This document shows, piece by piece, positions 7,271-14,236 of a DNA stretch of 16,503 bases. Every line of letters starts with the position of its first letter. Within the stretch, counting starts at the first letter, position 1. The position numbers were made by a program, and so were the translations under genes. The notes below the pieces were generated by a model. That model was not told where the DNA came from. It did no database searches and saw only the letters and a list, made by a program, of their open reading frames with translations. Origin of the DNA: Deltaproteobacteria bacterium UBA6930 (GTDB lineage: Bacteria; Myxococcota_A; UBA9160; UBA6930); NCBI GenBank assembly GCA_002450755.1, contig DKAI01000146.1, positions 1-16,503 of the forward strand, given 5' to 3'.

Positions 7271-8209
7271 TCATGCTCCTTCTGAAGTGACTTTCGGTGA
7301 GGCGCACCAGGCGTCGTGGGTCGCTCGGCTCTGAGTCAGTACGATAGCTGCCGCCAGCCCCGAGTGCAGTCCGGTGATCTCTACAGGTAGACCCCATAAT
7401 ACGTTGAGGATACCCACCACAATCTGAAAGCAGACCAATAGGGCTGTGACTAATTGCCATGTACCGCCTGCCTTCTTATGGAGACCGACGGCTGCGATTA
7501 CAGAAAATATTAATAGAAGAAATGCTGTCCAACGGTGGATGATTTGCAGACCTACACTGCCTGCGAAAGTTGGAAAGAAATCTGAACCATTGCATGTAGG
7601 CCATGTAGGGCATGCTAACCCCGAAAAGGTAGATGAGACCAATCCTCCCAGCCAAAGTTGGGCTACTAACATGATTGCCGCTACGACAGCGAGCCAGGTT
7701 TGCCATTGCTTTGGTGCCGGAAGGTCCCGCGGTTTCCTGAGTCGCCAACCAGCTAACCAAATACTCATGTTAAAGGCGTTTCCGGTAAGAAGGTGTGCCG
7801 TTACACTCCACGCAGCCAGAAGATGCCAAACTGTTAGTGCACCAAGGATGATTTGGGTGACGAGGAGGCACGCTGCCAACGAGAGCCAAGCACTAGCCTT
7901 GTCCCAGGCAACTCGATCACGTCGGCATCTGTAGAATATCAACAAGAAGAGTAGTGAGACGACTCCTGCAACAAATCGATGGGTTAATTCAAAGCCGATC
8001 TTTAAGTCCAATTCGGGCAATATTTGTCCGAAACAGAGGGGCCAATCCGGGCAGGCAAGTCCAGCTTCGTTCGCTCTCACGAGTGCCCCGAGGATGATGA
8101 GGCTAGTCACAAGGCTAACGAGTGCTAAAAGTAGTGTTCCCAGAGTATTTAGCATTTTTGCTGAAGAGGAATTTAGATCGTCGCGCATAGGAATGGAGTC
8201 TTCTAGCAT
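7271..8209 (-). CDS. ctaA: Heme A synthase (COX15/CtaA family)
   Basis: Inner-membrane enzyme that oxidises the C8 methyl of heme O to give heme A for aa3-type cytochrome oxidase. The 312 residues fit the family (about 300-340), with eight hydrophobic segments in two similar halves. Each half carries the conserved His pair: H77 (ELTHRFV) and H139 (TAHLLTG) in the first; H225 (IIHRWTA) and H282 (GLHSGLA) in the second. Two external Cys pairs are visible, ACPDWPLCFG (C53, C59) and ACPTWPTCNG (C200, C206), as in many COX15 proteins. GALVRANEAGLACPDWP is the classic N-terminal motif. The ATG at 8209 lacks a strong ribosome site, and a second ATG at codon 8 is possible. The gene is divergent from the ABC ATPase (52 bases) and is followed by the coupled hypothetical gene. 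Heme O synthase (ctaB) is not in the window. Confidence 0.95.
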   Translation of the reverse strand: MLEDSIPMRDDLNSSSAKMLNTLGTLLLALVSLVTSLIILGALVRANEAGLACPDWPLCFGQILPELDLKIGFELTHRFVAGVVSLLFLLIFYRCRRDRVAWDKASAWLSLAACLLVTQIILGALTVWHLLAAWSVTAHLLTGNAFNMSIWLAGWRLRKPRDLPAPKQWQTWLAVVAAIMLVAQLWLGGLVSSTFSGLACPTWPTCNGSDFFPTFAGSVGLQIIHRWTAFLLLIFSVIAAVGLHKKAGGTWQLVTALLVCFQIVVGILNVLWGLPVEITGLHSGLAAAIVLTQSRATHDAWCASPKVTSEGA

Positions 8210-8261
8210 GTAGTAACCGTTTCGGCACGGATAACCTTTGCATTTCTGGAAGAGACCCTAA

Positions 8262-9242
8262 GTGTTTAATCTCACCCAAGATAGAAAATTTGAAGAGATA
8301 GAGAGAGAAGTTCCAGCGATACGCTTTAAGGGCGTAGAAAAATATTATGGCGAACGACCTGCCCTGGCCGGTATTGATCTAGTAATACCTGAAGGTGGTT
8401 GTTTTGGACTCTTGGGCCCCAATGGAGCTGGAAAAACTAGTCTCGTACGAGCTGCAACGACCCTAACACCTCCCGATCAAGGTTCCGTGACGGTTTTTGG
8501 CCACGACGTTGTAAAACAAGGAGCAGATGTCCGGGCGGATATAGGGTTGGTCTTTCAAGAGAGCTGCCTCGATCGCCAGTTGACGGTAGAAGAACACCTA
8601 GAGCTTCATGCAAGACTGTATCGCTTACCCGGTCGCTCTGTCCTAGTAGAGGAATCCCTTCGCTCGGCAGGTTTGGCCGACCTACGAGGCTGCAGAGTTC
8701 GCGAGCTCTCCGGCGGGATGGGTCGGCGCTTAGAGATCGCGCGAGGTCTCATGCATCTACCAAGGATTCTCTTTCTCGATGAGCCCACGATAGGCTTAGA
8801 TGTGGTTGCTCGAAGATCGGTTTGGGAACAAATTCGGGAACTGGTTTCGAGGCGGACAACGGTGGTTCTCACCACGCACGATATGGAAGAGGCAGATTTT
8901 CTTTGCGACAGGCTTGCGTTCATCGATGCGGGTCGAATTATTACCACAGGAACACCAGACGACCTTAAAAGATCCTTGGGAGGGGATGTCGTAACTTTGA
9001 GACTTGAAAACCTCGAAGGAGCCGAGAGCTCAATACGTTTGATTAGAAATGTTCGTGAGGTAGTGAAGCTTTCTGAGAGTGAAGGTCTTCGAATTGTGGT
9101 TTTTGAAGGCTCTCGGTGCCTGCCGGACATTCTTGCGAATGTTCGAGCCAATGGAATTCTCGACGTGCACTTCGAACGCCCAACATTAGAGGCAGTTTTT
9201 TTACACTATACCGGGCATCAATTGGGAGATAAAAGTTCTTGA
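8262..9242 (+). CDS. ABC exporter ATP-binding protein (DrrA-like)
   Basis: ATPase subunit of an ABC-2 type exporter, 326 residues, acting at the inner face of the cytoplasmic membrane. It shows Walker A GPNGAGKT (52-59), Q-loop Q99 (VFQE), signature LSGGM (149-153) followed by GRRLEIARGL, Walker B ILFLDEP (169-175), D-loop GLD (178-180) and H-loop H206 (TTHDMEEAD). The ThrIleGlyLeuAsp and ARRSVWEQI context is that of the daunorubicin-type DrrA/NodI group. A C-terminal domain of about 90 residues follows the core, as in that group. The start is GTG at 8262 with GGAAGAG 7 bases upstream. Its last 4 bases overlap the TTG start of the permease gene. Being divergent from ctaA might tie it to cytochrome oxidase or heme/copper assembly, but the substrate is unknown. 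Confidence 0.94.
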   Translation: MFNLTQDRKFEEIEREVPAIRFKGVEKYYGERPALAGIDLVIPEGGCFGLLGPNGAGKTSLVRAATTLTPPDQGSVTVFGHDVVKQGADVRADIGLVFQESCLDRQLTVEEHLELHARLYRLPGRSVLVEESLRSAGLADLRGCRVRELSGGMGRRLEIARGLMHLPRILFLDEPTIGLDVVARRSVWEQIRELVSRRTTVVLTTHDMEEADFLCDRLAFIDAGRIITTGTPDDLKRSLGGDVVTLRLENLEGAESSIRLIRNVREVVKLSESEGLRIVVFEGSRCLPDILANVRANGILDVHFERPTLEAVFLHYTGHQLGDKSS

Positions 9243-10012
9243 GGCACTTGAGCTCGGTTAAACTTTTTGATGATATGCGGACAATTTTTTGGATGGAATG
9301 GGTCCGTTATCGAAGAGACCGGGCCTATTGGATTGGGCAACTAATTTTTCCGCTTGTGCTTGTCGTGGTTATTGGTTCGGGACTTAACCAGGTCGTATCC
9401 CTTCCTACAGGAGCGAGCTATTTCTCACATTTAGCCTCAGGAGGGATCGCTCTGTTGGTAGCTTCAGGTGGGGTCGGAGCAGGAACAAGTTTGATGAGAG
9501 AGCGTTTCACTGGTCTCACCAGAATATTACTTGTCTCTCCCGTTTCAGCGACGAGTATCGTTTTGGGTAAATACCTGGCTCGCCTCTTAGTATCTTTCTT
9601 GATGGTTACTGTCCTAAGTTTTCTTTTTCTTATCTTCAGTGATTTAGTCATCTCCCACATATGGGCAATTGCGTTAGGAGTAGCGGTTATTACTTCGGGG
9701 TTCGTCGCTCTTGGTATTGTCTTGGGTTCATTTCTCCAAAGCTACGAATCTTTTCGCCTTTTTTCGAGCCTCATCACCATTCCAATCTATTTACTTTCTT
9801 CGCTGTTTTATCCACTTGAAACTTTGCCCCTTCTCACTCGCTACCTGTCATGGGTAAATCCCTTCACATATGCCGTCGAGTTACTTCGCTTCGGTTTTCT
9901 GGGAGGGCAAGAGATTCCACTGGCTGGGACGGTATCTTTTTTGTTGTTGGGGGGCGTGACTAGCCTTTTTGTGGCAGTCTGGTTTTTTCGGAAGGGAGAG
10001 GGTTCCACTTAG
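9239..10012 (+). CDS. ABC-2 type exporter permease
   Basis: Membrane subunit of the same exporter, 257 residues, about six hydrophobic segments: near 32-50, 68-86, 114-134, 140-165, 172-192 and 233-250. The ABC-2 permease landmarks are present: MEWVRYRRDR before the first segment, LMRERFTGLTRILLVSPVSA in the first cytoplasmic loop, and the typical C-terminal LFYPLETLP and WVNPFTYAVELLR. The start is TTG at 9239, overlapping the ATPase stop (TTGA, 4 bases), with GGGAG (9224-9228) ten bases upstream. An ATG at codon 13 exists but has no good ribosome site, and starting there would shorten the cytoplasmic leader. Tight coupling with the ATPase supports one complex. The DUF1329 gene follows after 67 bases on the same strand. 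Confidence 0.93.
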   Translation: MRHLSSVKLFDDMRTIFWMEWVRYRRDRAYWIGQLIFPLVLVVVIGSGLNQVVSLPTGASYFSHLASGGIALLVASGGVGAGTSLMRERFTGLTRILLVSPVSATSIVLGKYLARLLVSFLMVTVLSFLFLIFSDLVISHIWAIALGVAVITSGFVALGIVLGSFLQSYESFRLFSSLITIPIYLLSSLFYPLETLPLLTRYLSWVNPFTYAVELLRFGFLGGQEIPLAGTVSFLLLGGVTSLFVAVWFFRKGEGST

Positions 10013-10079
10013 GGACGAACTTCCTTATACAAACCGAGGGCGGGATCAATCGGTAGCATGAACTCAATGGATAACCAAA

Positions 10080-11438
10080 ATGAATAGTTCTGTTCTTCGA
10101 TTTAATATGAGGACGGAACACGGGATTGCCACTTTCTTGTTTTTTGTGGCTTTGATGGTTTCTTTTGAGGCCTCAGCGGATTCGGAGGGAGCCAGTTCCG
10201 AGTCCCGATTAATTGAAGGTAGTTTTATTGGATTTGATTCAGCAGAGATGTTGAAAGATTTCCTTCCCACCGAGTTTTGGGCTCACAGGGACTTTTTTTT
10301 CTTTCCCGGAATGAAACTTGAAATTGGACCAGAATTTCGGGATTACACCCCACCGGAAGTTTACAAGAACGCCACCAAAGCATTTTCCAATCAGGTTAGG
10401 CTCGGGGACGATGGTACGTTGAGAGATTTTCGAGCAGGGCAGCCGTTTCCAGCGAACTCCGTAAGTTGTGAGGGGGATAGTGACGCGGGAATAAAGAATA
10501 TATGGAACTTCGTTCATCGCTGGCAAGGCTTTGGTGCTAGGGCGACTTTTCAGTATACCTATTGGGACAGAGGGGAGCTCAGGCCTGTTGGCTATCGAGG
10601 CACGACTACTGCTTGGCAACTTAAGTACCGACCTGAACCGCAATTTGAAAAGAACAATGGAGATGTTTTTCCTCGGGAAACGCGTGCTGTGGTAGTAGGT
10701 TTTGAATTGGCCGAGCCTGCTGAGGCTCGGGGAACAAAAACTCTTACATATAGGTACGCTAGTTCGTACGGACCGCTGGATTTGGCGAAACCCGAAGATA
10801 CTTGGATTTATTCGCGAGAGGTTCGCCGTGTTCGAAAGATTACTCAAAACCAGCGTGCGAGTGCCGTAGCAGGCACAGACTTTAGCTTCGACGATCTTTT
10901 TTCGTTTTCTGGTTTACCGGTTCAATACAAGTGGAAGTGTATTACGAAACAACCTCTTTTGGCGCCCGTTAACACTCGAGTGCTTGGTTATCCCTATAAA
11001 AACAAGGGTTATTACGGACCTTCGGGCCTTTCTTTTGCAAATGATCGGTGGGAACTAAGGAATGCTTTGCTTCTGGAAATGGTTCCACGTGACCAGGACC
11101 ACCCGTACTCAAAAAAATTGATATGGATTGATCTCCATAGTTTCAAACCGCTTTATTCTTTTGCTTACGATCGGACGGGAGCGCTCTGGAAGATTATTTA
11201 TCATAAGCATCGTTGGAGCCAAGATGACCATCCTGGCATTACTGCCCAAGACTGGTATCCGGGATGGGATGGAGTGCCCGAGCCCCGAGATCTCCGAACT
11301 GTGTCGGACGCGATTGTGAATGTCCAAACTGCTACGGGAAATAGATTAGATTTTTACGATTCCAGGGGCACTCCGCCGAATATTAGAGCACTCCGTCGTT
11401 ATGTGGATGTTAGGCAACTTTCTCGCCGATTACGCTGA
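10080..11438 (+). CDS. DUF1329 family exported (outer membrane-associated) protein
   Basis: A 452-residue secreted protein of the DUF1329 family. An N-terminal signal peptide is visible: basic start (MRTEH from residue 10), hydrophobic core about 16-28, and a likely cleavage after ASA (31-33). Translation may begin at codon 1 or at the Met at codon 10; neither has a strong ribosome site. Family features include a KDFLPTEFW segment (59-67), EIGPEFRDY (81-89), the paired DGTLRDFRAGQPFP (111-124), DAGIKNIWNF (135-144), and many Tyr/Trp/Arg residues in beta-rich stretches. DUF1329 proteins resemble the LolB-like outer-membrane lipoprotein-sorting fold. They are often found with DUF1302 proteins and RND/MMPL-type exporters in bacteria that handle hydrophobic substrates. 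Neither partner is in the window; here an ABC-2 exporter lies 67 bases upstream. No Cys follows the signal, so it is probably not a lipoprotein. Confidence 0.88.
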   Translation: MNSSVLRFNMRTEHGIATFLFFVALMVSFEASADSEGASSESRLIEGSFIGFDSAEMLKDFLPTEFWAHRDFFFFPGMKLEIGPEFRDYTPPEVYKNATKAFSNQVRLGDDGTLRDFRAGQPFPANSVSCEGDSDAGIKNIWNFVHRWQGFGARATFQYTYWDRGELRPVGYRGTTTAWQLKYRPEPQFEKNNGDVFPRETRAVVVGFELAEPAEARGTKTLTYRYASSYGPLDLAKPEDTWIYSREVRRVRKITQNQRASAVAGTDFSFDDLFSFSGLPVQYKWKCITKQPLLAPVNTRVLGYPYKNKGYYGPSGLSFANDRWELRNALLLEMVPRDQDHPYSKKLIWIDLHSFKPLYSFAYDRTGALWKIIYHKHRWSQDDHPGITAQDWYPGWDGVPEPRDLRTVSDAIVNVQTATGNRLDFYDSRGTPPNIRALRRYVDVRQLSRRLR

Positions 11439-11448
11439 GAAGTCAGCC

Positions 11449-11463
11449 GGTTCGTTTTGAACC
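11449..11463. terminator. Small hairpin between convergent genes (weak terminator candidate)
   Basis: GGTTC (11449-11453), a 5-base loop and GAACC (11459-11463) can pair in the gap between the DUF1329 and TIGR01777 stops. The stem is only 5 bp and no true U-tract follows, so termination here is a guess. The right arm lies inside the direct repeat at 11457-11486, so the second repeat copy could also pair with the same left arm. Confidence 0.2.
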
Positions 11464-11486
11464 TCTTTAGTGTTGAACCTCTTTAG
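11457..11486. repeat. Two 14-base direct repeats with 16-base period
   Basis: The 14-base unit TTGAACCTCTTTAG occurs at 11457-11470 and again at 11473-11486, separated by TG. The second copy encodes the last codons of the minus-strand TIGR01777 gene, and its stop TAA (11467-11469) lies in the first copy. The arrangement looks like a tandem duplication of a 16-base unit that reset the C-terminus of that gene. Confidence 0.85.
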
Positions 11487-12366
11487 ATAGCGCGTCTGAT
11501 ACATCAGAAAATTCGAACTTGAAATCAAGGCGTTCCGCTTTTTCTGGTACCACTCTTTGGCTCGCAAGGAGATCACCTGCAACTGGACCCAGAAGCGAGT
11601 AGAGGGCAATTTTGGGAACCCGGATAAAGGCTGGCTTGCCTATGCTCCTCGCAAGGCTTTTTGTGAACTCCGTGTTACGTACAGGTCGAGGAGCAACTGC
11701 ATTGAGCGCTCCTGAATAGTCCTCGTTTCGCAAAACCTCAATTATAAGTGAGGTCAGGTCTCTGATATGAATCCAGGAAAACCACTGTCGTCCGTTGCCG
11801 AGTGGGCCTCCAAGTCCCGCTCGGAAGGCCTTGAGCATCATGGATAATGCACCACCGTGTTTCGAAAGGACCACTCCTATTCGAAGCCGAACAGTCCTTA
11901 TTCCGAGAGCTTCCGCTTTCATCGCCTCCTGCTCCCAGGCCTGACATACACTGCTTAGGTATCCGTCACCTGGGCCAGCCTCTTCTGTTAAAATGCTATC
12001 TCCGCGATTGCCGTAATAGCCTATTGCAGAGGCGCAGATAAACACTTTCGGTCGATTTCCTGAGGGTAAGCTTTTCATTGCATCTACCAGTTTTTTGGTG
12101 GATTCGACGCGGCTCGTAAAAATTTTTGCCCGGTTCCCAAGTTTTGGAATGCCATCAAATATCGCTTGGCCTGAGAGATGGATAAGACTCTGGATGTTTT
12201 CAGTAGCCTTGGGCGGGGGATGGATGCCATCCCACTGCAAATTGTTCGTTGCCTTTGTAGGCGTTCTAGTTAGGCCCCGAACCTCGTAGTCGTGCTCTTC
12301 GAGTTGATCTTTGAGGCTGCTACCTATGAGGCCGCTGCCACCGGTTAAGAGTAGAATTCTCGTCAA
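11467..12366 (-). CDS. TIGR01777 family NAD(P)-dependent epimerase-like protein
   Basis: An extended SDR (nucleotide-sugar epimerase-like, YfcH / plant SulA-like) protein of 299 residues; the family's physiological role is not settled. Evidence: dinucleotide loop TGGSGLIGSSL (8-18), LTRTP (36-40), the family motif LIHLSGQAI followed by an FTSRVESTKKLV stretch, SAIGYYGNRGD with the active-site Tyr, the WFSWIHIRDL motif, NAVAPRPVRNTEF, and the C-terminal DUF1731 region (VPKIALYSLLG ... LLASQRVVPEKA). The start is TTG at 12366: GGAGGG abuts the stop of the upstream LLM gene and sits 8 bases before TTG, and no in-frame ATG is near. The C-terminus (KEVQH) is set by the direct repeat at 11457-11486. 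Without the extra unit the frame would continue about 7 residues (NEPADFSA) to a stop at 11430-11432. It is the last gene of the gltA-led minus-strand run. Confidence 0.92.
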   Translation of the reverse strand: MTRILLLTGGSGLIGSSLKDQLEEHDYEVRGLTRTPTKATNNLQWDGIHPPPKATENIQSLIHLSGQAIFDGIPKLGNRAKIFTSRVESTKKLVDAMKSLPSGNRPKVFICASAIGYYGNRGDSILTEEAGPGDGYLSSVCQAWEQEAMKAEALGIRTVRLRIGVVLSKHGGALSMMLKAFRAGLGGPLGNGRQWFSWIHIRDLTSLIIEVLRNEDYSGALNAVAPRPVRNTEFTKSLARSIGKPAFIRVPKIALYSLLGPVAGDLLASQRVVPEKAERLDFKFEFSDVSDALSKEVQH

Positions 12367-12374
12367 CTCTCTTT

Positions 12375-12380
12375 CCCTCC
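12375..12380 (-). promoter_or_regulatory. Ribosome binding site deciding the TTG start of the TIGR01777 gene
   Basis: On the minus strand GGAGGG directly follows the TAA of the LLM gene (12381-12383) and lies 8 bases before the TTG at 12366. The strength and spacing make TTG the likely start and suggest coupling of the two genes. Confidence 0.7.
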
Positions 12381-13385
12381 TTACCTCTGGTTCGCGGGTG
12401 CAAAGGCTTCGTAACAGGAGAGAGTCTCTTCGCGGCTAGAACTTATCGGCGAAAGTACTGTTGTCGTGACACCTTTTTCCACAAACAGTGACAGTTTTTT
12501 CTGGCAGGTTTCAATGTCTCCAAGAATTGAGACTTCATCAATAAATTGATCGTGAAGAGCTGAGGCAACTGCCTCCCGGTCTCGATCCTCAAAGCCTTTT
12601 TTAACTTTTCTCATCTCGTTCTCGTAGCCACACCACTCAAGAAAACGATTGTAAACGGGAGTTGCAAAATAGCCGGCGAAAGACCTCCGGATCATATTTC
12701 GAGCATTTCCGACATCTTTAGTGAGGCCAACCTGGTGGCGACAAATTACGGGTCTTTCGGGGTCGCGCCCGGAATTTTCACCTCCTTTTTTAAACGCGTC
12801 TAAAATTTTTGTTAGTGAATCAATAGGAAAGAGATTGATGATGACGCCATCTGAGACTTCTCCGGCAAGATTGAGCATTTTCTCCCGTAAGGCAGCGAGG
12901 TAAATTGGAGGCGGGCTAGAAGGATTAGCTGTCAGTTTTAGTCCCTTAGAAGAGAAGACATTACCTCGATAGTCAGTCCGATTTCCTCCTAAGGCTTGAC
13001 GACATATAGCAACAGTATCTCTTACCGCATCCAAGGGATACTCAAAGGTTACTCCGTTCCATTGCTCGATTATCGCGTGACTGGAAGACCCTAGTCCGAG
13101 TATGAACCTTCCATCGGACAGTTCTCCAAGGGTTGCGGCCGACATTGCTAAAACGGCGGGTGTTCTATTGAATACTGGAACGATTGCTGAACCAATTGTG
13201 ACGTGTTTAGTGACCATAGAAATGGCGGCCGCTAGAGAGAAAGAGTCTGGCCCACTCGTCTCTGCGAGCCAGATGGCGTTGTATCCCCATTCTTGCTCGG
13301 CCCTGCGAGCAAGGTCGAGACATTCCGAGAGGGATAGGTGTGGTGCGGGCAAAGTGACTGCCAAGGTTCCTAATGGTTCCGTCAT
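12381..13385 (-). CDS. LLM class flavin- or F420-dependent oxidoreductase
   Basis: A luciferase-like TIM-barrel oxidoreductase of 334 residues, probably F420- or FMN-dependent. Evidence with Met at 13385 as residue 1: WGYNAIWLAET (33-43), the strand segment HVTIGSAIVPVFNRTPAVLA (61-80), which ends in the bulge-type cis-peptide region, LGELSDGRFILGLGSSSH (86-103, the most conserved family block), PPPIYLAAL (158-166) and LAGEVSDGVIINL (173-185). The longer frame begins 19 codons upstream at 13442, inside the SDR gene. I chose 13385 because AGGA stands 5 bases before it and it leaves a 7-base gap to the SDR stop. The substrate is unknown. Such enzymes are frequent next to acyl-CoA and steroid-type degradation genes in actinobacteria and in some deltaproteobacteria-like lineages, which suits the adjoining SDR. 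C-terminal helices (WCGYENEMRK onward) complete a normal-length protein. Confidence 0.92.
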   Translation of the reverse strand: MTEPLGTLAVTLPAPHLSLSECLDLARRAEQEWGYNAIWLAETSGPDSFSLAAAISMVTKHVTIGSAIVPVFNRTPAVLAMSAATLGELSDGRFILGLGSSSHAIIEQWNGVTFEYPLDAVRDTVAICRQALGGNRTDYRGNVFSSKGLKLTANPSSPPPIYLAALREKMLNLAGEVSDGVIINLFPIDSLTKILDAFKKGGENSGRDPERPVICRHQVGLTKDVGNARNMIRRSFAGYFATPVYNRFLEWCGYENEMRKVKKGFEDRDREAVASALHDQFIDEVSILGDIETCQKKLSLFVEKGVTTTVLSPISSSREETLSCYEAFAPANQR

Positions 13386-13392
13386 GTCTTTC

Positions 13393-14163
13393 CTATCGTG
13401 GTGCCATTCGAATTGCACCGTCGAGACGGATTGTCTCACCATTTAACATTGGATTTTCCACTATGTGACTGGCAAGTTCTGCGTATTCTGTCGGTTTTCC
13501 AAGCCGCGAAGGGAAGGGAACCTGCTGCCCAAGCGACTCTCGAGCGGGTTCAGGAAGACCCATCAGCATAGGAGTAAGGAAAAGACCTGGAGCGATGGTT
13601 ACACAACGAACGCCATGCTGTGCGAGATCCCGTGCAATAGGGAGTGTCATGCCCACGACTCCACCTTTCGAGGCCGAGTAAGCGGCCTGTCCGATCTGGC
13701 CATCAAAGGCAGCGACTGAAGCGGTATTGATTAGTAAACCACGTTCTCCATTGGAGTCTGGCTCATTTTTAATCATCTTCGCGGCAGCTACACGAATTAC
13801 ATTAAAGGTTCCTATAAGATTAACTTCCACTACCTTTTGGAAGAAGCGAAGCTGGAGCGCTTCACCATCCCTATTAACGGTCTTGCCTGGCGTTCCTACC
13901 CCAGCGCAATTAACAGCAATATGAACGCCACCCATGGCTCCCACCGCTTCTTCTAGGGCGGATTCAATCTGAGAGGAGTCGGTAACGTCGGCCTCTACAA
14001 AGTGGGCATTCATGCCCAATTCATTTGCTATTTGTTTACCATTGGACTGACTCAAGTCGAGAATAGTGACTTTTGCTCCTCTAGCACTAAAGGCACGCGC
14101 GGTCGCCTCTCCGAGTCCTGATCCCCCACCGGTGATTACAGCGCCTTTTCCTGAAAATTCCAT
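13393..14163 (-). CDS. SDR dehydrogenase, 3-hydroxyacyl-CoA dehydrogenase type 2 (HSD17B10)-like
   Basis: A classical short-chain dehydrogenase of 256 residues, close in pattern to 3-hydroxyacyl-CoA dehydrogenase type 2 (HSD10). That enzyme oxidises short-chain (3S)-hydroxyacyl-CoA or steroid hydroxyls with NAD. Evidence: TGGGSGLG (11-18), D36 at the end of strand 2 (NAD preference), EADVTD (57-62), NCAG (85-88), VNLIGTFNV (114-122), catalytic S149, Y162, K166 (YSASK), and the family-typical APGLFLTPML (191-200) and LASHIVENPMLNGETIRLDGAIRMAPR-like tail, ending exactly as in HSD10. An ATG 4 codons upstream (14175) is possible. 14163 is preferred because GGAG lies 6 bases before it. It is followed after 7 bases by the LLM gene and preceded by a 73-base gap to the aminotransferase gene. 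Confidence 0.92.
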   Translation of the reverse strand: MEFSGKGAVITGGGSGLGEATARAFSARGAKVTILDLSQSNGKQIANELGMNAHFVEADVTDSSQIESALEEAVGAMGGVHIAVNCAGVGTPGKTVNRDGEALQLRFFQKVVEVNLIGTFNVIRVAAAKMIKNEPDSNGERGLLINTASVAAFDGQIGQAAYSASKGGVVGMTLPIARDLAQHGVRCVTIAPGLFLTPMLMGLPEPARESLGQQVPFPSRLGKPTEYAELASHIVENPMLNGETIRLDGAIRMAPR

Positions 14164-14236
14164 AAATTTCTCCATTCTGAATATAAAAACTCACTATAGG
14201 TGGCCCCTCTATTGTTTGCTGACTTTAGAGAGTACT

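Noticed and set aside
7446..7934. 162-codon plus-strand open frame opposite ctaA
   Set aside because: It lies wholly antisense to a clear COX15/CtaA gene; its translation is Arg/Cys/Trp-rich without any family pattern.
8606..9151. 181-codon minus-strand open frame opposite the ABC ATPase
   Set aside because: It is Ser/Arg/Pro-rich low-complexity translation, fully inside a gene with all ABC motifs on the other strand.
10003..10030. Possible promoter TTCCAC / TTATAC before the DUF1329 gene
   Set aside because: The -10-like box is acceptable but the -35 box matches poorly; not enough to call.
10239..10847. 202-codon minus-strand open frame opposite the DUF1329 gene
   Set aside because: It is the shadow of a strong coding frame, with no recognisable domain and no ribosome site.
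13386..13442. N-terminal extension of the LLM oxidoreductase
   Set aside because: The added 19 residues overlap the SDR gene, lack similarity to the family N-terminus, and the internal ATG at 13385 has a better ribosome site.
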